Source: an uncultured Sphingorhabdus sp. (lineage in GTDB: Bacteria > Pseudomonadota > Alphaproteobacteria > Sphingomonadales > Sphingomonadaceae). From it: a stretch of DNA of 29,173 nucleotides. Positions 1-8,898 of this stretch are shown piece by piece. The stretch lies in contig CALMYW010000473.1 of the NCBI GenBank assembly GCA_937873665.1, forward strand, positions 1-29,173. The letters run 5' to 3'. Positions within the stretch are counted from its first letter, which is position 1. Every line of letters starts with the position of its first letter. A program made the position numbers and the translations under genes. The notes under the pieces are model-generated. The model was given only the letters and a program-made list of their open reading frames with translations, was not told where the DNA came from and did not search any database.

Positions 1-2462
1 TATTCGCGCGGACTGAGGTCGATCTCGAGCGCCTCGCGCTCGGCGTCGGAGAGGTCGGCAAGCCTGCGGTTCAGCATGGCTTCTGCGGTCGAAACAAGCT
101 GCACCACCACCGCGTTGCCTTCGGCGAGCGCGCGCTCGATCGCGGGAAGCAGGCTCGGCAGCTTCATCGACAACAGCAACTGCGCGAAGAAGCGCTGCTT
201 GGTGCCCTCGAAGATCGAAAGCGCGGCGGCCTTGGCCCCAGAGTTCAGCGTGCTGCCGCTGTCTTCATCGACGATCCGGGTTGCCTCGAGCGCTTGCCGC
301 AGGTTGGCGTGAATGATCGCCCAGGCCCCGGCATAGGCGTCGTAGACCGCGATCTGGTCGCTGGTCAGCGCATGCTCAAGGATCTCATATTCGACCCCGG
401 CGAACGACAGAGCCCGCGCAGTATAAAGCCCGAGCGACTTGAGATCGCGGGCAACGAGTTCCATCGCCGCGATCCCGCCATCGCGAATGTCGGCAACGAA
501 GGCTTCGCGGTTGGCGAAGGCCGTTTCCGGGCCCCAGAGGCCAAGCCGGGTCGCATAGGCGAGATTGTTGACGTCGGATGCGCCGGTCGCCGAAGCATAG
601 AGCACGCGGGCGCGCGGCAACAGGTTCTGCAGCCTGACCCCGGCCACGCCTTGTTCCGACCCCTTGACCTTGCCGCGGCTGCCTTCGCCGCCAGCAGCAT
701 TGGCCATGGCATGGGATTCGTCGAACACGATTACCCCGTCGAAGTCGTCACCTGCCCATTCGAGCAGCTGCTCGAGCCGGGTCGCGTCGCTGCGGCCTGA
801 GCGCAGGGTCGGGTAGGTGACGAAGAGGATGCCATCGCGCATTTCGACCGGAACACCCAGTTTCCATTGCCCGAGCGGCTGGATGTCGATCGGCAGCCCG
901 CCGAGCGCGGCCCAGTCGCGGCGGGCATCCTCGAGCAGCGCCTCGTTCTTCGAAATCCAGATGTGGCGGCGCTCGCCTCGCACCCAGCGATCGAGGATCA
1001 CCGAGGCGACCTGGCGCCCCTTCCCGGCCCCGGTGCCGTCGCCGAGGAAGTAGCCCATCCGGTAGACCTGCCCCTCGGCACTGGCCTTGAGAGCGCAGCC
1101 CTTGTCTTCGGGTTCGAACCGGCCAGGGAGATCGCGAGCGTGCGCGCTCGCCGCATAGATCAGCGTCTCGGCCTGTGCGGCCGAGAGCACACTCTTGGCG
1201 ATCAGATCCGCCGGGAGTTGCGGAACGGCTTCGGGCACCGGTGCGGTGATCGAGCCCATCGCAACGGATTCAACCAGAGGAGTAGGGTGCTCGACCGCTC
1301 CGGGAATCGCGATCCGGCTCGGCCGGTAAGGCAGATAGTGCCCGACCTGTTCGGCGATCGGCGCCGGCACTTTTAGGGCTTCATAGGCAAGCGGCCGGAT
1401 CGCGGGTGCGGTGGCCACGCAGCGCGGGGCGATCGGCATCGGCTTGCGCCCCGCAGCGACAAGGCGCAGCGGCGCGAAGGCCTTCGGGAGGTGCACTTGC
1501 CCGTCGGTCAGCACTTTCCGCGCAGGCAGTTGATCGACAAGGAAGCAGAGTTCGGCGAAGCTGGTCGGCCGGGCGATCACAGGGCTGTCGCCGCCATCGG
1601 CCTTGTCGAGCACCAGCAGACGGGTGGTGATCGAGGTTCCCTGCTTGACGAAGGCCCGCTCGATCGCGGCGTTGAGCCGCAGTGCCACGGGGCCGGAAAT
1701 TCCATTCAAAAAGCGCGGCAGGTCGAACCACTCGGGCATGACCGCGACCAGGCGCCCGCCCGGAAGCAGGCGCTTCCAAGCCGAACGCAGATGCCGCGCG
1801 CCGGTGCGCCCATCGTGCCCGCGCTCGAGCCCGTGCGAATAGGGCGGGTTCATCAGCACTACGCTCGGGGCGACATCGGCACCGAGCAGTTCGTCGATCA
1901 GCTCGCCATCGTGGGCCGTGACCGAAGCGGCTGGAAACACCGCGCCCAGGCATTCGCGGCGCAAGGGCGAAATCTCGTTGAGCGCGAGCCGTGCCTTCGC
2001 CTTGTCCGCCCAGACCGCAAGCATCCCGGTTCCGGCCGAGGGCTCAAGCACCTGTTCGCCGCTCGCAATCGCGCAGGCCCGCGCGGCGATCCAGGCGAGA
2101 CGCGGCGGGGTGGCGAACTGCTGCAACTCGATCTGCTCATCGCTGCGATTGTTCTGGGACGGCACCAACGCTTCGAAGCGCGAGAATGCCTCGTCGGCCA
2201 GTTCTGGCGCCAGCGTGCAGGTCAGCGCCGGGTTCTGCTGGAGAGTGAGCACCTGGCCCAGTTCGAGCGCGGCGTGGGCATCGTGCACGGACCAGCGGCC
2301 AGCTACGTCGCTGCCACCGAAATGTTCGCCGAGGATTGCGGCCAGATCCGGACGCGAGATGATTTCCCCGGCGCCGAGCCGGGCAGCAAGAGCGCGCGCT
2401 GCGCCAAGCACCAGCGGCTGGGCAGGAATGGGGAAAGCAAAGGCGGGAGAAACAAGCGACAT
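1..2462 (-). CDS. Strawberry-notch-like DNA methyltransferase/helicase, C-terminus beyond the window
   Basis: The minus strand is open from an ATG at 2462 to the window start, giving about 820 residues without a stop; the rest lies off the edge. The N-terminal part carries N6-adenine methyltransferase motifs: EPSAGTG at residues 140-146 (SAM binding) and NPPY at 205-208 (catalytic). Further on come a P-loop-like GDGTGAGKG at 474-482 and a DESH box at 581-584, typical of the strawberry-notch group of SF2 helicases. The start is supported by AGGAGG six bases upstream. Such fused methylase/helicase proteins of roughly 1,400 residues are known on alphaproteobacterial plasmids and integrative elements, where they probably act in DNA modification or anti-restriction; the exact role is not established. 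The Toprim gene lies 91 bp upstream in the same direction, suggesting one operon. Many open frames on both strands here are shadows caused by high GC. Confidence 0.85.
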   Translation of the reverse strand, partial: MSLVSPAFAFPIPAQPLVLGAARALAARLGAGEIISRPDLAAILGEHFGGSDVAGRWSVHDAHAALELGQVLTLQQNPALTCTLAPELADEAFSRFEALVPSQNNRSDEQIELQQFATPPRLAWIAARACAIASGEQVLEPSAGTGMLAVWADKAKARLALNEISPLRRECLGAVFPAASVTAHDGELIDELLGADVAPSVVLMNPPYSHGLERGHDGRTGARHLRSAWKRLLPGGRLVAVMPEWFDLPRFLNGISGPVALRLNAAIERAFVKQGTSITTRLLVLDKADGGDSPVIARPTSFAELCFLVDQLPARKVLTDGQVHLPKAFAPLRLVAAGRKPMPIAPRCVATAPAIRPLAYEALKVPAPIAEQVGHYLPYRPSRIAIPGAVEHPTPLVESVAMGSITAPVPEAVPQLPADLIAKSVLSAAQAETLIYAASAHARDLPGRFEPEDKGCALKASAEGQVYRMGYFLGDGTGAGKGRQVASVILDRWVRGERRHIWISKNEALLEDARRDWAALGGLPIDIQPLGQWKLGVPVEMRDGILFVTYPTLRSGRSDATRLEQLLEWAGDDFDGVIVFDESHAMANAAGGEGSRGKVKGSEQGVAGVRLQNLLPRARVLYASATGASDVNNLAYATRLGLWGPETAFANREAFVADIRDGGIAAMELVARDLKSLGLYTARALSFAGVEYEILEHALTSDQIAVYDAYAGAWAIIHANLRQALEATRIVDEDSGSTLNSGAKAAALSIFEGTKQRFFAQLLLSMKLPSLLPAIERALAEGNAVVVQLVSTAEAMLNRRLADLSDAEREALEIDLSPRE

Positions 2463-2553
2463 CGGGAACCTCCTGACGAGGCCATGTCGGTTTCGGGGGG
2501 ATCCGTCCGGGGGCCTCACAAGGTCCCAAGCTTCCTTTCCTCTTGAGCCCGGC

Positions 2554-3450
2554 TCAGGCGGACACCGCCAAACGGCGCATCAGGACGTCGTTCCAGTCCT
2601 CGCCGGGTCGCTCTGGCCGCCGGGTAACGATCCGGCGGCCCTCATGCGCGTAGGCTTCGCGCGCCCGCTCCTCGGCAAGCGCGCCGCCCGCGTCATGATC
2701 GATGAACAGGTGCAGTTCGCGGACCGATTCCGGGATCGTGACAAGACCGAACCGCTCGTTGCCGAGCGTTGCCCAGCAGGGAATGCCGAACAGCTGCATT
2801 GTCGAGAGCGCGGACTCGATCCCTTCAGCCAGTCCGAGCCGACCGCCGCGTGGGAACGCAAGCCTTACCGCGCCTGAGCCGGGACTACCGAGCGAGCGTT
2901 TGGGTTGCTCGAAGTCGGCAAGCCGACATGTGTCAGGATCAAGGAAGATGCGCCCCACTGCCAGGATGCAGGCGTCGTTGCGTACCGCCGCAACCAGGGC
3001 TGGCAGGAACCGCACCGCTCCCTTTGGTCCGAGCGGCATGCGCGGATGGAACCGTATCTCAGGCGAAGAGATGGTGATCCCCCGTCCCGCGAGATAGCGC
3101 TCAGCCGGTGTGCCAGTCAGGATCGAGCTTTCGAGCCACAGCCGAAACGCATTGCGGTTGGCGGTGTCCACGCGCGGTTCGTTTGTGATCGGGCCGCCTG
3201 CCCCATCGAACAGGTCCGCAATCCGCACGCCAAGCCGCGCCAAGGCCTGGATGACCGCTTCGTTGGTGCAGCCGGCGAAGCAATGGACCAGGATCGCCCG
3301 CTTGCCGAGCGTGATGCTGAGCGATGGTGTGCGGTCAGGGTGAGCCGGACAACAGCACATGCCCTTAGAGCGCGACCAGGTCCCGCCAAGCGCCTCGACT
3401 ATCTTCCTCGCACGCGCCTCGAGTGCATCGGAATGCTGAACCTTCGACAT
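2554..3450 (-). CDS. CHC2 zinc-finger/Toprim domain protein (primase-like)
   Basis: This 298-residue protein has a primase-like N-terminal zinc finger (CCCPAHPDRTPSL followed by VHCFAGC) and a C-terminal Toprim-like domain (LAEGIESAL, then LFIDHDAGG with the metal-binding Asp-x-Asp pattern). Known relatives are Toprim proteins of conjugative plasmids and integrative elements, thought to prime or process transferred DNA; replication or transfer of the element is the likely role. I chose the ATG at 3450 because GGAG lies seven bases upstream. An in-frame start at 3510 would add 20 residues and has no good ribosome site; an ATG at 3469-3471 has its GGAGG only one base away. It reads toward the methylase/helicase and is divergent from the transglycosylase across a promoter region with a LexA box. 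Confidence 0.8.
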   Translation of the reverse strand: MSKVQHSDALEARARKIVEALGGTWSRSKGMCCCPAHPDRTPSLSITLGKRAILVHCFAGCTNEAVIQALARLGVRIADLFDGAGGPITNEPRVDTANRNAFRLWLESSILTGTPAERYLAGRGITISSPEIRFHPRMPLGPKGAVRFLPALVAAVRNDACILAVGRIFLDPDTCRLADFEQPKRSLGSPGSGAVRLAFPRGGRLGLAEGIESALSTMQLFGIPCWATLGNERFGLVTIPESVRELHLFIDHDAGGALAEERAREAYAHEGRRIVTRRPERPGEDWNDVLMRRLAVSA

Positions 3451-3503
3451 GGGGCATCTCCATCCTGACATGCCTCCACCCGCGCAGCCTCCGCTCTGCG
3501 CCG

Positions 3504-3546
3504 CTGACAAAGCGTTTTCCTACAGATTATGTTCTCTATATGTTCT
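3504..3546 (+). promoter_or_regulatory. Putative LexA-controlled promoter of the transglycosylase gene
   Basis: GTTC at 3531-3534 and GTTC at 3542-3545 are separated by exactly seven bases, which matches the known alphaproteobacterial LexA box GTTC-N7-GTTC. The box lies within a direct repeat of TATGTTCT with an 11-bp period (3528-3535 and 3539-3546). A possible -35 (CTGACA, 3504-3509) and -10 (TATGTT, 3528-3533) with an 18-bp spacer would place the box over the -10 and start site, a repressing position. The box could also control the divergent Toprim gene. The motif match is seen directly; the promoter elements are tentative. Confidence 0.6.
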
Positions 3547-3576
3547 AATTCGATTCGACCAGAAAGGAATCGCCAG

Positions 3577-4446
3577 ATGCTCCGAAAACCGTTGATTTTG
3601 TTGCTTGCCGCAGCGGGCTTGCTCGCTGCCCTGCCCGCGCACGCCCAGGAAGTGGAGAGCGTTTCGCAGTCCCTTAAGAATGTCGCTGCCGGTTACCGGG
3701 TTGAAAGCTCGGATGGCGGATTTGCGCTCGTCACCCATGGCGTCTGGGTGCAGCCTCAAGCTATTCAACCGGCCGACGCCGCAATCACCACACCGCAATT
3801 GCCCGCAAAGCGGAGCAAGCCCCGGTCACGGTCGGTGGAACCGAGTTTCCGTCGCGCGGCCTATCTTCCGCACGTCTACGCGGCAGAAGCCCAGTATCGG
3901 TTGCCCACCGGCCTTCTGGATGCGCTGATCTGGACCGAATCCCGCTACAATCCGTTCGCAGTCAGCGGTGCCGGTGCGGCTGGGCTCGGACAGCTGATGC
4001 CGAAAACAGCGCGCGAGCTTGGTGTTGGCAACCGGTTCGATCCGCGCGCAAACCTGTGGGGAGCCGCTCGTTACTTGCGCCAGATGCTGGACAAGTTCGG
4101 GGTCGTCCATCTAGCGGTGGCCGCCTATAATGCCGGGCCTCGCGCCGTTGAGCGCGCCGGCGGTATTCCGCTCAACGGTGAAACCCCGTCCTACGTGCGG
4201 AATGTCTTGGAGTTCTGGGGGCCGGATGACTCCAATGCTTTCGCATCGGTAACTCGGCATCCAACCCGATGGAACCCACCTCTTCCTTTGACTGGGCTGA
4301 GACGCCAAATAACTTCACCCGAAATTGCGGAGCCATGGGTTGCAGTTGATAATCTTGGCAAGGGAACCGGACAGAACTTTCAATCACAGCAAATTTCGCG
4401 TCCTACATATTCGGATAGTTCGGCCCCCCGCCGCCCTCGGGCGTGA
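3577..4446 (+). CDS. Secreted lytic transglycosylase (SLT/VirB1-like)
   Basis: The 289-residue product begins with a clear signal peptide ([14 protein letters not shown]..., Ala-x-Ala cleavage near AHAQ) and has a soluble lytic transglycosylase domain in its centre. The catalytic Glu lies in [11 protein letters not shown], followed by [10 protein letters not shown] and AYNAGP motifs. It should cleave peptidoglycan in the periplasm, as VirB1-type proteins do to help assemble conjugation machinery. The ATG at 3577 is preferred because AGGA sits just upstream and the signal peptide then starts normally; the in-frame start at 3529 lies inside the LexA box. The C-terminal tail after about residue 205 is poorly conserved in character, and its last 44 bases overlap the 3' end of the convergent ETF-QO gene, which hints at a junction here. 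Confidence 0.85.
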   Translation: MLRKPLILLLAAAGLLAALPAHAQEVESVSQSLKNVAAGYRVESSDGGFALVTHGVWVQPQAIQPADAAITTPQLPAKRSKPRSRSVEPSFRRAAYLPHVYAAEAQYRLPTGLLDALIWTESRYNPFAVSGAGAAGLGQLMPKTARELGVGNRFDPRANLWGAARYLRQMLDKFGVVHLAVAAYNAGPRAVERAGGIPLNGETPSYVRNVLEFWGPDDSNAFASVTRHPTRWNPPLPLTGLRRQITSPEIAEPWVAVDNLGKGTGQNFQSQQISRPTYSDSSAPRRPRA

Positions 4447-6061
4447 CCCAGGTGATGTTCTGGGTCATGTCCTTGATGTCGCAGGTTTTGCAGTGGACGC
4501 AGTTCTGGGCGTTGATCTGCAGGCGCGGTTCGCCTTCTTCCTCGCCGACGAATTCATAGACCCCTGCCGGGCAGTAGCGGCTTTCCGGCCCGGCGTAGTG
4601 CTTGAGGTTGACCTCCACCGGGATCGCCGGATCGGCCAGTTGCAGGTGGCACGGCTGGTCTTCCTCGTGATTGGTGTTTGACAGGAACACGCTCGACAGC
4701 CGGTCAAAACTGAACACCCCGTCGGGTTTGGGATAGTGGACCGGCTGGTAAAGGTCCGCGCGCTGAATCGCCTCGCAATCGCGGTGGTGCTTCATCCCCC
4801 TCCACAGCCCGAAACCGAATAGGGTGCGCAGCCACATGTCCGCACCGGCGAGCAAAGTGCCCAGCCCCTCGCCCCACTTGGCTACCATCGGCTCGGCGTT
4901 CTGGACCAGCTTGAGCTCCGTAGCGATCCAGCTGTCGCGTACAGCCTGATCGTATTCGGGCATGGTGTCATTGGCCCGGCCAGCAGCAATCGCGGCAGCG
5001 ATCGCATCGGCTGCGAGCATTCCGCTTTTCATCGCGGTGTGGCTACCCTTGATCCGCGGTACGTTGACGAAGCCCGCAGAGCAGCCGATCAGCGCGCCGC
5101 CAGGGAAATCGAGCCTGGGCACCGACTGCCAGCCGCCCTCGTTGATCGCGCGCGCGCCATAGGAAACGCGGCGTCCGCCTTCGAGGATCTTGCGGATCTC
5201 GGGATGGGTCTTCCAGCGCTGGAATTCCTCAAACGGATAGACGTAGGGGTTCTTGTAATCGAGCGCGACCACGAAGCCGAGCGCAACCTGGTTGTTGGCC
5301 TGATGGTAAAGGAACCCGCCTCCCCAGGTATCGGTTTCGTTGAGCGGCCAGCCCTGGGTGTGGATCACCCGGCCGGGGAAGTGCTGGTCCTCGGGAATGT
5401 CCCACAGTTCCTTGATCCCGATGCCATAGACTTGCGGATGGCAATCGGCTTCGAGATCGTATTTCGCCTTGAGCTGTTTGGTCAGGTGACCGCGCGCGCC
5501 TTCGGCGAACAGGGTGTACTTGGCGTGGAGTTCCATGCCGGGCTGGTAGTCGCCCTTATGGCTGCCGTCGCGCGCAACGCCCATGTCCTGGGTCGCCACG
5601 CCCTTGACCGAACCGTCATCGTTGTAGAGCACCTCGCTGGCCGGGAAGCCGGGGAAGATTTCGACCCCCAGCTCCTCGGCCTGCCCTGCCAGCCAGCGGC
5701 ACAGGTTGCCGAGGCTGCCGGTGTAGTTGCCGTGGTTCGACATGAACGGCGGCATCGGCCAATGCGGAATCGAGAATTGCTTGCCGCGGGTCAACACCCA
5801 GTGCCAGTTGTCGGTCACCGGCACTTCGGCCATCGGGCAGCCCTGCTCGCGCCAGTCGGGCAGCAGTTCGTCGAGCGCCTTGGGATCGACCACCGCGCCT
5901 GACAAGATGTGCGCGCCGATCTCGCTGCCCTTCTCGAGAATGCAGACCGAAAGCTCGGCATTCAACTGCTTGAGCCGGATCGCCGCAGCGAGGCCAGCCG
6001 GCCCGCCTCCGACGATCACCACGTCATACGGCATCGATTCGCGTTCGCTCATGGCATTCAT
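4403..6061 (-). CDS. Electron transfer flavoprotein-ubiquinone oxidoreductase
   Basis: This 552-residue protein passes electrons from reduced ETF, produced by acyl-CoA dehydrogenases, to ubiquinone at the inner membrane. An N-terminal FAD-binding motif ([14 protein letters not shown]) starts near residue 14. The C-terminal [4Fe-4S] cluster is complete: one Cys in RYCPAG and three in NCVHCKTCD. Length and the PNYPNM-type ending match full-length family members. Its partners ETF alpha and beta are encoded 19 kb away at 24778-26582. The ATG at 6061 is used; an internal ATG at 6052 is equally plausible, since GGAG at 6065-6068 is only three bases from the first and twelve from the second. It follows propionyl-CoA synthetase by 119 bp in the same direction and looks like core metabolism. 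Confidence 0.95.
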   Translation of the reverse strand: MNAMSERESMPYDVVIVGGGPAGLAAAIRLKQLNAELSVCILEKGSEIGAHILSGAVVDPKALDELLPDWREQGCPMAEVPVTDNWHWVLTRGKQFSIPHWPMPPFMSNHGNYTGSLGNLCRWLAGQAEELGVEIFPGFPASEVLYNDDGSVKGVATQDMGVARDGSHKGDYQPGMELHAKYTLFAEGARGHLTKQLKAKYDLEADCHPQVYGIGIKELWDIPEDQHFPGRVIHTQGWPLNETDTWGGGFLYHQANNQVALGFVVALDYKNPYVYPFEEFQRWKTHPEIRKILEGGRRVSYGARAINEGGWQSVPRLDFPGGALIGCSAGFVNVPRIKGSHTAMKSGMLAADAIAAAIAAGRANDTMPEYDQAVRDSWIATELKLVQNAEPMVAKWGEGLGTLLAGADMWLRTLFGFGLWRGMKHHRDCEAIQRADLYQPVHYPKPDGVFSFDRLSSVFLSNTNHEEDQPCHLQLADPAIPVEVNLKHYAGPESRYCPAGVYEFVGEEEGEPRLQINAQNCVHCKTCDIKDMTQNITWVTPEGGGGPNYPNM

Positions 6062-6180
6062 TCGCTCCGAGTTGAGTGTTGCGCCAAATTCGTGATTCGC
6101 ATCGCCAGTCCATCGTAGATTGTGCGAAGTGCCGCTTCACACCACCTCAAGCGCCAGGTGAGAATTGAGTTTTGGTTTGC
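6062..6180 (-). other. Spacer between the propionyl-CoA synthetase and ETF-QO genes
   Basis: No gene is seen in this 119-bp spacer. It contains a weak five-base-pair inverted repeat (CACCT/AGGTG, around 6139-6160) just after the propionyl-CoA synthetase stop, with no T-run. It may hold a promoter for ETF-QO, but I cannot point to one. Confidence 0.3.
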
Positions 6181-8058
6181 CTAGTCGGGTGTGCCGACAA
6201 TCTCCTCAATGAAACGAAGTACGGCAAGGTCCTCGATCGTGGGCGGAATTCCGTATTCCTCGCCATTGGCAATCTTGCGCAGCAGGTTGCGCAGAATCTT
6301 GCCCGATCGGGTCTTGGGCAGGGAGGGAACGACATAGGCTGTCTTCAGCGCGGCAACCGCGCCCAGTTCATGGCGGACCGCCGCCAGCACCCGCCCGGCC
6401 ATCCCGTCATCGCTTTCGAACCCGGACCGCGCGACCACAAAGGCGATCGGGATCATGCCCTTGATCGCATCGTCGGCGCCGATCACCGCGCATTCGGCGA
6501 CACCGTCCTGCTGGGCGACGATCTGTTCCATCTGCCCGGTCGAAAGACGGTGCCCGGCGACATTGATGATATCGTCGGTGCGGCCCATGATGTGCAGGAA
6601 GCCTTCATCGTCGAAATGCCCGGCATCACCGGTTTCATACCAGCCCGGGAACGCCGCGAAGTTCTTCGCAAACCCCGCCGGGTTGTTCCACAAGGTGCGG
6701 AAGGCGCCGGGGGCCAGAGGCTCGCGGATCGCGACGGAGCCGCTTTCACCCTTGGGCACCGGCCGGCCATCTTCACCCAGGATTGCGAATTCACAGCCCG
6801 GAACCGGAAATCCGGCGCTGCCGCGTTTGCGTCGCAAGTCGCCCAAGGCAAAGCACGATGCCACCCCCGGCCAGCCCAGCTCGGTCTGCCACCAGTGGTC
6901 GATCACCGGCAGCCCGCTCTGTTCCTCAAGCCAGGCGATCGTATCGGGATCGGCGCGTTCGCCGGCCAGGAAGATCACCCGGCAATCGCCGGTGCCGATT
7001 TCCTTGAGCAGCTTTGCCTCGGGATCTTCCTTGCGCACCGCGCGGATCGCGGTGGGGGCGGTGAAGAAGCTTTTCACGCCGTGGCGGCTCATCACCCGCC
7101 AGAAGGTGCCGGGATCGGGGTTGCCGATCGGCTTGCCTTCAAACAGCACGGTGGTCGCGCCGACCAGCAGCGGGGCATAGACGATATAGCTGTGGCCCAC
7201 GACCCAGCCCACGTCGCTGGCCGCCCAGAACGGATCGCCCGCACCGATCCCATAGATGTTGGCCATTGACCAGGCCAGCGCCACCGCGTGCCCGCCGTTC
7301 TCGCGCACCACGCCTTTGGGCGTGCCGGTCGTTCCCGAGGTATAAAGGATATAGAGCGGATCGTCGGCGGCCAGATCGGCACAAGGTGGCACCGGATCGC
7401 CGGCGATTTCGGTGCGCAGCGCGGCCCAGTCGATATCGCGCGGGACCTGCAGCGCGGCGCCTACCTGCTCACGCTGGAACAGCACCACATGGTCAACCTG
7501 ATGGTGCGCCAACGTCAGCGCTTCATCGACCATCGGTTTGTAGGAAATGATCCGGCTGCCCTCGATCCCGCAGCTGGCGGACAGCAGCGCCTTGGGCGCG
7601 GCATCGTCGATCCGCTTGGCCAGTTCGAGCGGGGCGAACCCGCCGAATACCACCGAATGAATCGCGCCAAGCCGCGCGCAGGCCAACATGGCGAAGACCG
7701 TCGGCGGGATCATCGGCATATAGATGATGACACGGTCACCTTTGCCCACGCCCAAGCGGGCAAGCATCGCCGCCACCCGGCCAACTTCGTCCTGAAGTTC
7801 GGCATAGGTGTAGCGCTGGACCGTATCGGTTATCGGGCTGTCATAAACCAGCGCCAGGGCATCGCCGCGCCCGGCCGCAACGTGGCGATCAATGCAGTTG
7901 TATGCGGTGTTGAGCCTGCCCCCAGGAAACCAGCCGCGCTGATCGTCCCAAGCTTTCAACGCTGGAACGAACCAGTCGATCAGCCCCGCCGCTCGGGTCC
8001 AGAACCCCTCACGGTCCTCGATGCTTTCACGGCAAGTGCTCTCGTAAAGATCGGCCAT
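6181..8058 (-). CDS. prpE: Propionyl-CoA synthetase (acyl-CoA synthetase, PrpE-like)
   Basis: The 625-residue protein is an AMP-forming acyl-CoA synthetase that should activate propionate (possibly acetate) to the CoA thioester. The ATP-binding loop YTSGTTGTPKGVVR followed by ENGGHAVAL is typical of PrpE rather than acetyl-CoA synthetase. The C-terminal KTRSGKILRNLLRK carries the catalytic lysine that is acetylated in this family. Full length. Propionate arises from odd-chain or branched-chain beta-oxidation and from sterol side-chain breakdown, so it fits the catabolic genes nearby, but the gene is also common in core genomes. GAAAGAA lies upstream of the ATG at 8058. Confidence 0.9.
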   Translation of the reverse strand: MADLYESTCRESIEDREGFWTRAAGLIDWFVPALKAWDDQRGWFPGGRLNTAYNCIDRHVAAGRGDALALVYDSPITDTVQRYTYAELQDEVGRVAAMLARLGVGKGDRVIIYMPMIPPTVFAMLACARLGAIHSVVFGGFAPLELAKRIDDAAPKALLSASCGIEGSRIISYKPMVDEALTLAHHQVDHVVLFQREQVGAALQVPRDIDWAALRTEIAGDPVPPCADLAADDPLYILYTSGTTGTPKGVVRENGGHAVALAWSMANIYGIGAGDPFWAASDVGWVVGHSYIVYAPLLVGATTVLFEGKPIGNPDPGTFWRVMSRHGVKSFFTAPTAIRAVRKEDPEAKLLKEIGTGDCRVIFLAGERADPDTIAWLEEQSGLPVIDHWWQTELGWPGVASCFALGDLRRKRGSAGFPVPGCEFAILGEDGRPVPKGESGSVAIREPLAPGAFRTLWNNPAGFAKNFAAFPGWYETGDAGHFDDEGFLHIMGRTDDIINVAGHRLSTGQMEQIVAQQDGVAECAVIGADDAIKGMIPIAFVVARSGFESDDGMAGRVLAAVRHELGAVAALKTAYVVPSLPKTRSGKILRNLLRKIANGEEYGIPPTIEDLAVLRFIEEIVGTPD

Positions 8059-8553
8059 TCAGATTCTTTCGTGACCTGTCTTACACGAACGGATTCTCGC
8101 GGCTGCAGAGTTGTGCGCCTACGACATGCCAGGAGATTGCCGCACGACGCCAATGCAATACCAACCTGGCCGACACCGAAACACGAATCGCTCCCGAGCA
8201 GGAATGATGATTGCAAATACCTCTTGTTAGAAAACGAGCAACAAAATTTGGACTCAGGCTTCTGAATTCGATCTGGGCGAGCTTGATTGCCTGTAGATTG
8301 CTGGCCGAGCAAGCCGACCTCTCACAGCTACATCGTTTGGGCGTTTATCATTATAGATTAATCTGTTAGTTGGATTGAATGATTGCTGAAAATGAAGCAC
8401 CAAGAGGCTTTGGCCTCAGAACCGAACAATGTTCGATCATATGCCTAGTCGATTCGTACCCAAAAGTCGTTGAGCCAAATCAATGCCAAGGCGAGTGACC
8501 GTCTCCATACTCACTTTATTAGATGGCGCGTTGGCCGGCCAGGAGACAACAGA
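8059..8553. other. 495-bp intergenic region before the ferredoxin gene
   Basis: This divergent region separates propionyl-CoA synthetase (minus) from the ferredoxin operon (plus). It is AT-richer than the surroundings, especially 8330-8400, and should hold promoters for both. The clearest element is a palindrome at 8423-8435, listed separately. An open frame continues upstream of the ferredoxin start to 8470, but it has no ribosome site and its extra residues do not look like a ferredoxin. No small gene or RNA was recognised. Confidence 0.5.
8423..8435. promoter_or_regulatory. Palindromic operator candidate, ferredoxin/diiron operon
   Basis: The sequence CGAAC-AAT-GTTCG is a perfect inverted repeat with a three-base centre, about 118 bp upstream of the ferredoxin start. 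Near-copies occur upstream of the P450 (13541-13551) and the globin-like gene (13698-13708), which suggests a shared regulator. The similarity is seen directly; the function is inferred. Confidence 0.4.
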
Positions 8554-8874
8554 GTGGTCAAGGTCAAATATGTCGAAAATGATGGTGCTGAGCATCTCGT
8601 GGATGTCCCGGAGGGCTTTTCGGTGATGGAAGGCGCCAAGCGATACACCATTCCAGGAATTGACGGCGACTGCGGCGGGGCCGGAGCGTGCGCGACGTGC
8701 CACGTGTATGTCGAGTCCGGCTGGTTCGACCGGCTACCTCCACTCGAAGAGCTTGAGCAAGATATGCTCGATTTCGCTTTCGATGTGAAGCCGACGAGCC
8801 GCTTGTCCTGCCAAATCAAGATTACGGCCGATCTCGAGGGGTTGGTCGTTCGCACTCCGCCACGCCAATATTAG
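8554..8874 (+). CDS. [2Fe-2S] ferredoxin (adrenodoxin/putidaredoxin type)
   Basis: This 106-residue protein carries electrons from a flavoprotein reductase to an oxygenase. The four cluster cysteines are visible as C-x5-C-x2-C in DCGGAGACATCHV and the distal Cys in RLSCQI, the pattern of P450-type vertebrate-like ferredoxins. I place the start at the GTG at 8554, because AGGAGA lies eight bases upstream and the product then has the normal family length. The diiron oxygenase starts 24 bp downstream in the same direction, so the two are almost surely co-transcribed. The CYP153-like P450 at 12190-13491 is the other plausible client, and the reductase at 23531-24781 the likely electron source. 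Confidence 0.9.
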   Translation: MVKVKYVENDGAEHLVDVPEGFSVMEGAKRYTIPGIDGDCGGAGACATCHVYVESGWFDRLPPLEELEQDMLDFAFDVKPTSRLSCQIKITADLEGLVVRTPPRQY

Positions 8875-8898
8875 CGCAGAATGGGAAAGGAGGAAGTC

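Noticed and set aside
2544..2556. Short palindrome TGAGCC-C-GGCTCA at the Toprim stop codon as a terminator
   Set aside because: Only six-base arms with a one-base centre, no T-run, and the downstream gene looks co-transcribed.
1491..2877. Long plus-strand open frames (351 and 319 residues)
   Set aside because: They lie antisense to the methylase/helicase and Toprim genes, whose motifs are clear; high GC makes such shadow frames common, and their translations are low-complexity Arg/Ala-rich.
6172..8265. Plus-strand open frames of 365 and 325 residues across the propionyl-CoA synthetase gene
   Set aside because: Antisense shadows of a well-supported gene with no recognisable domain.
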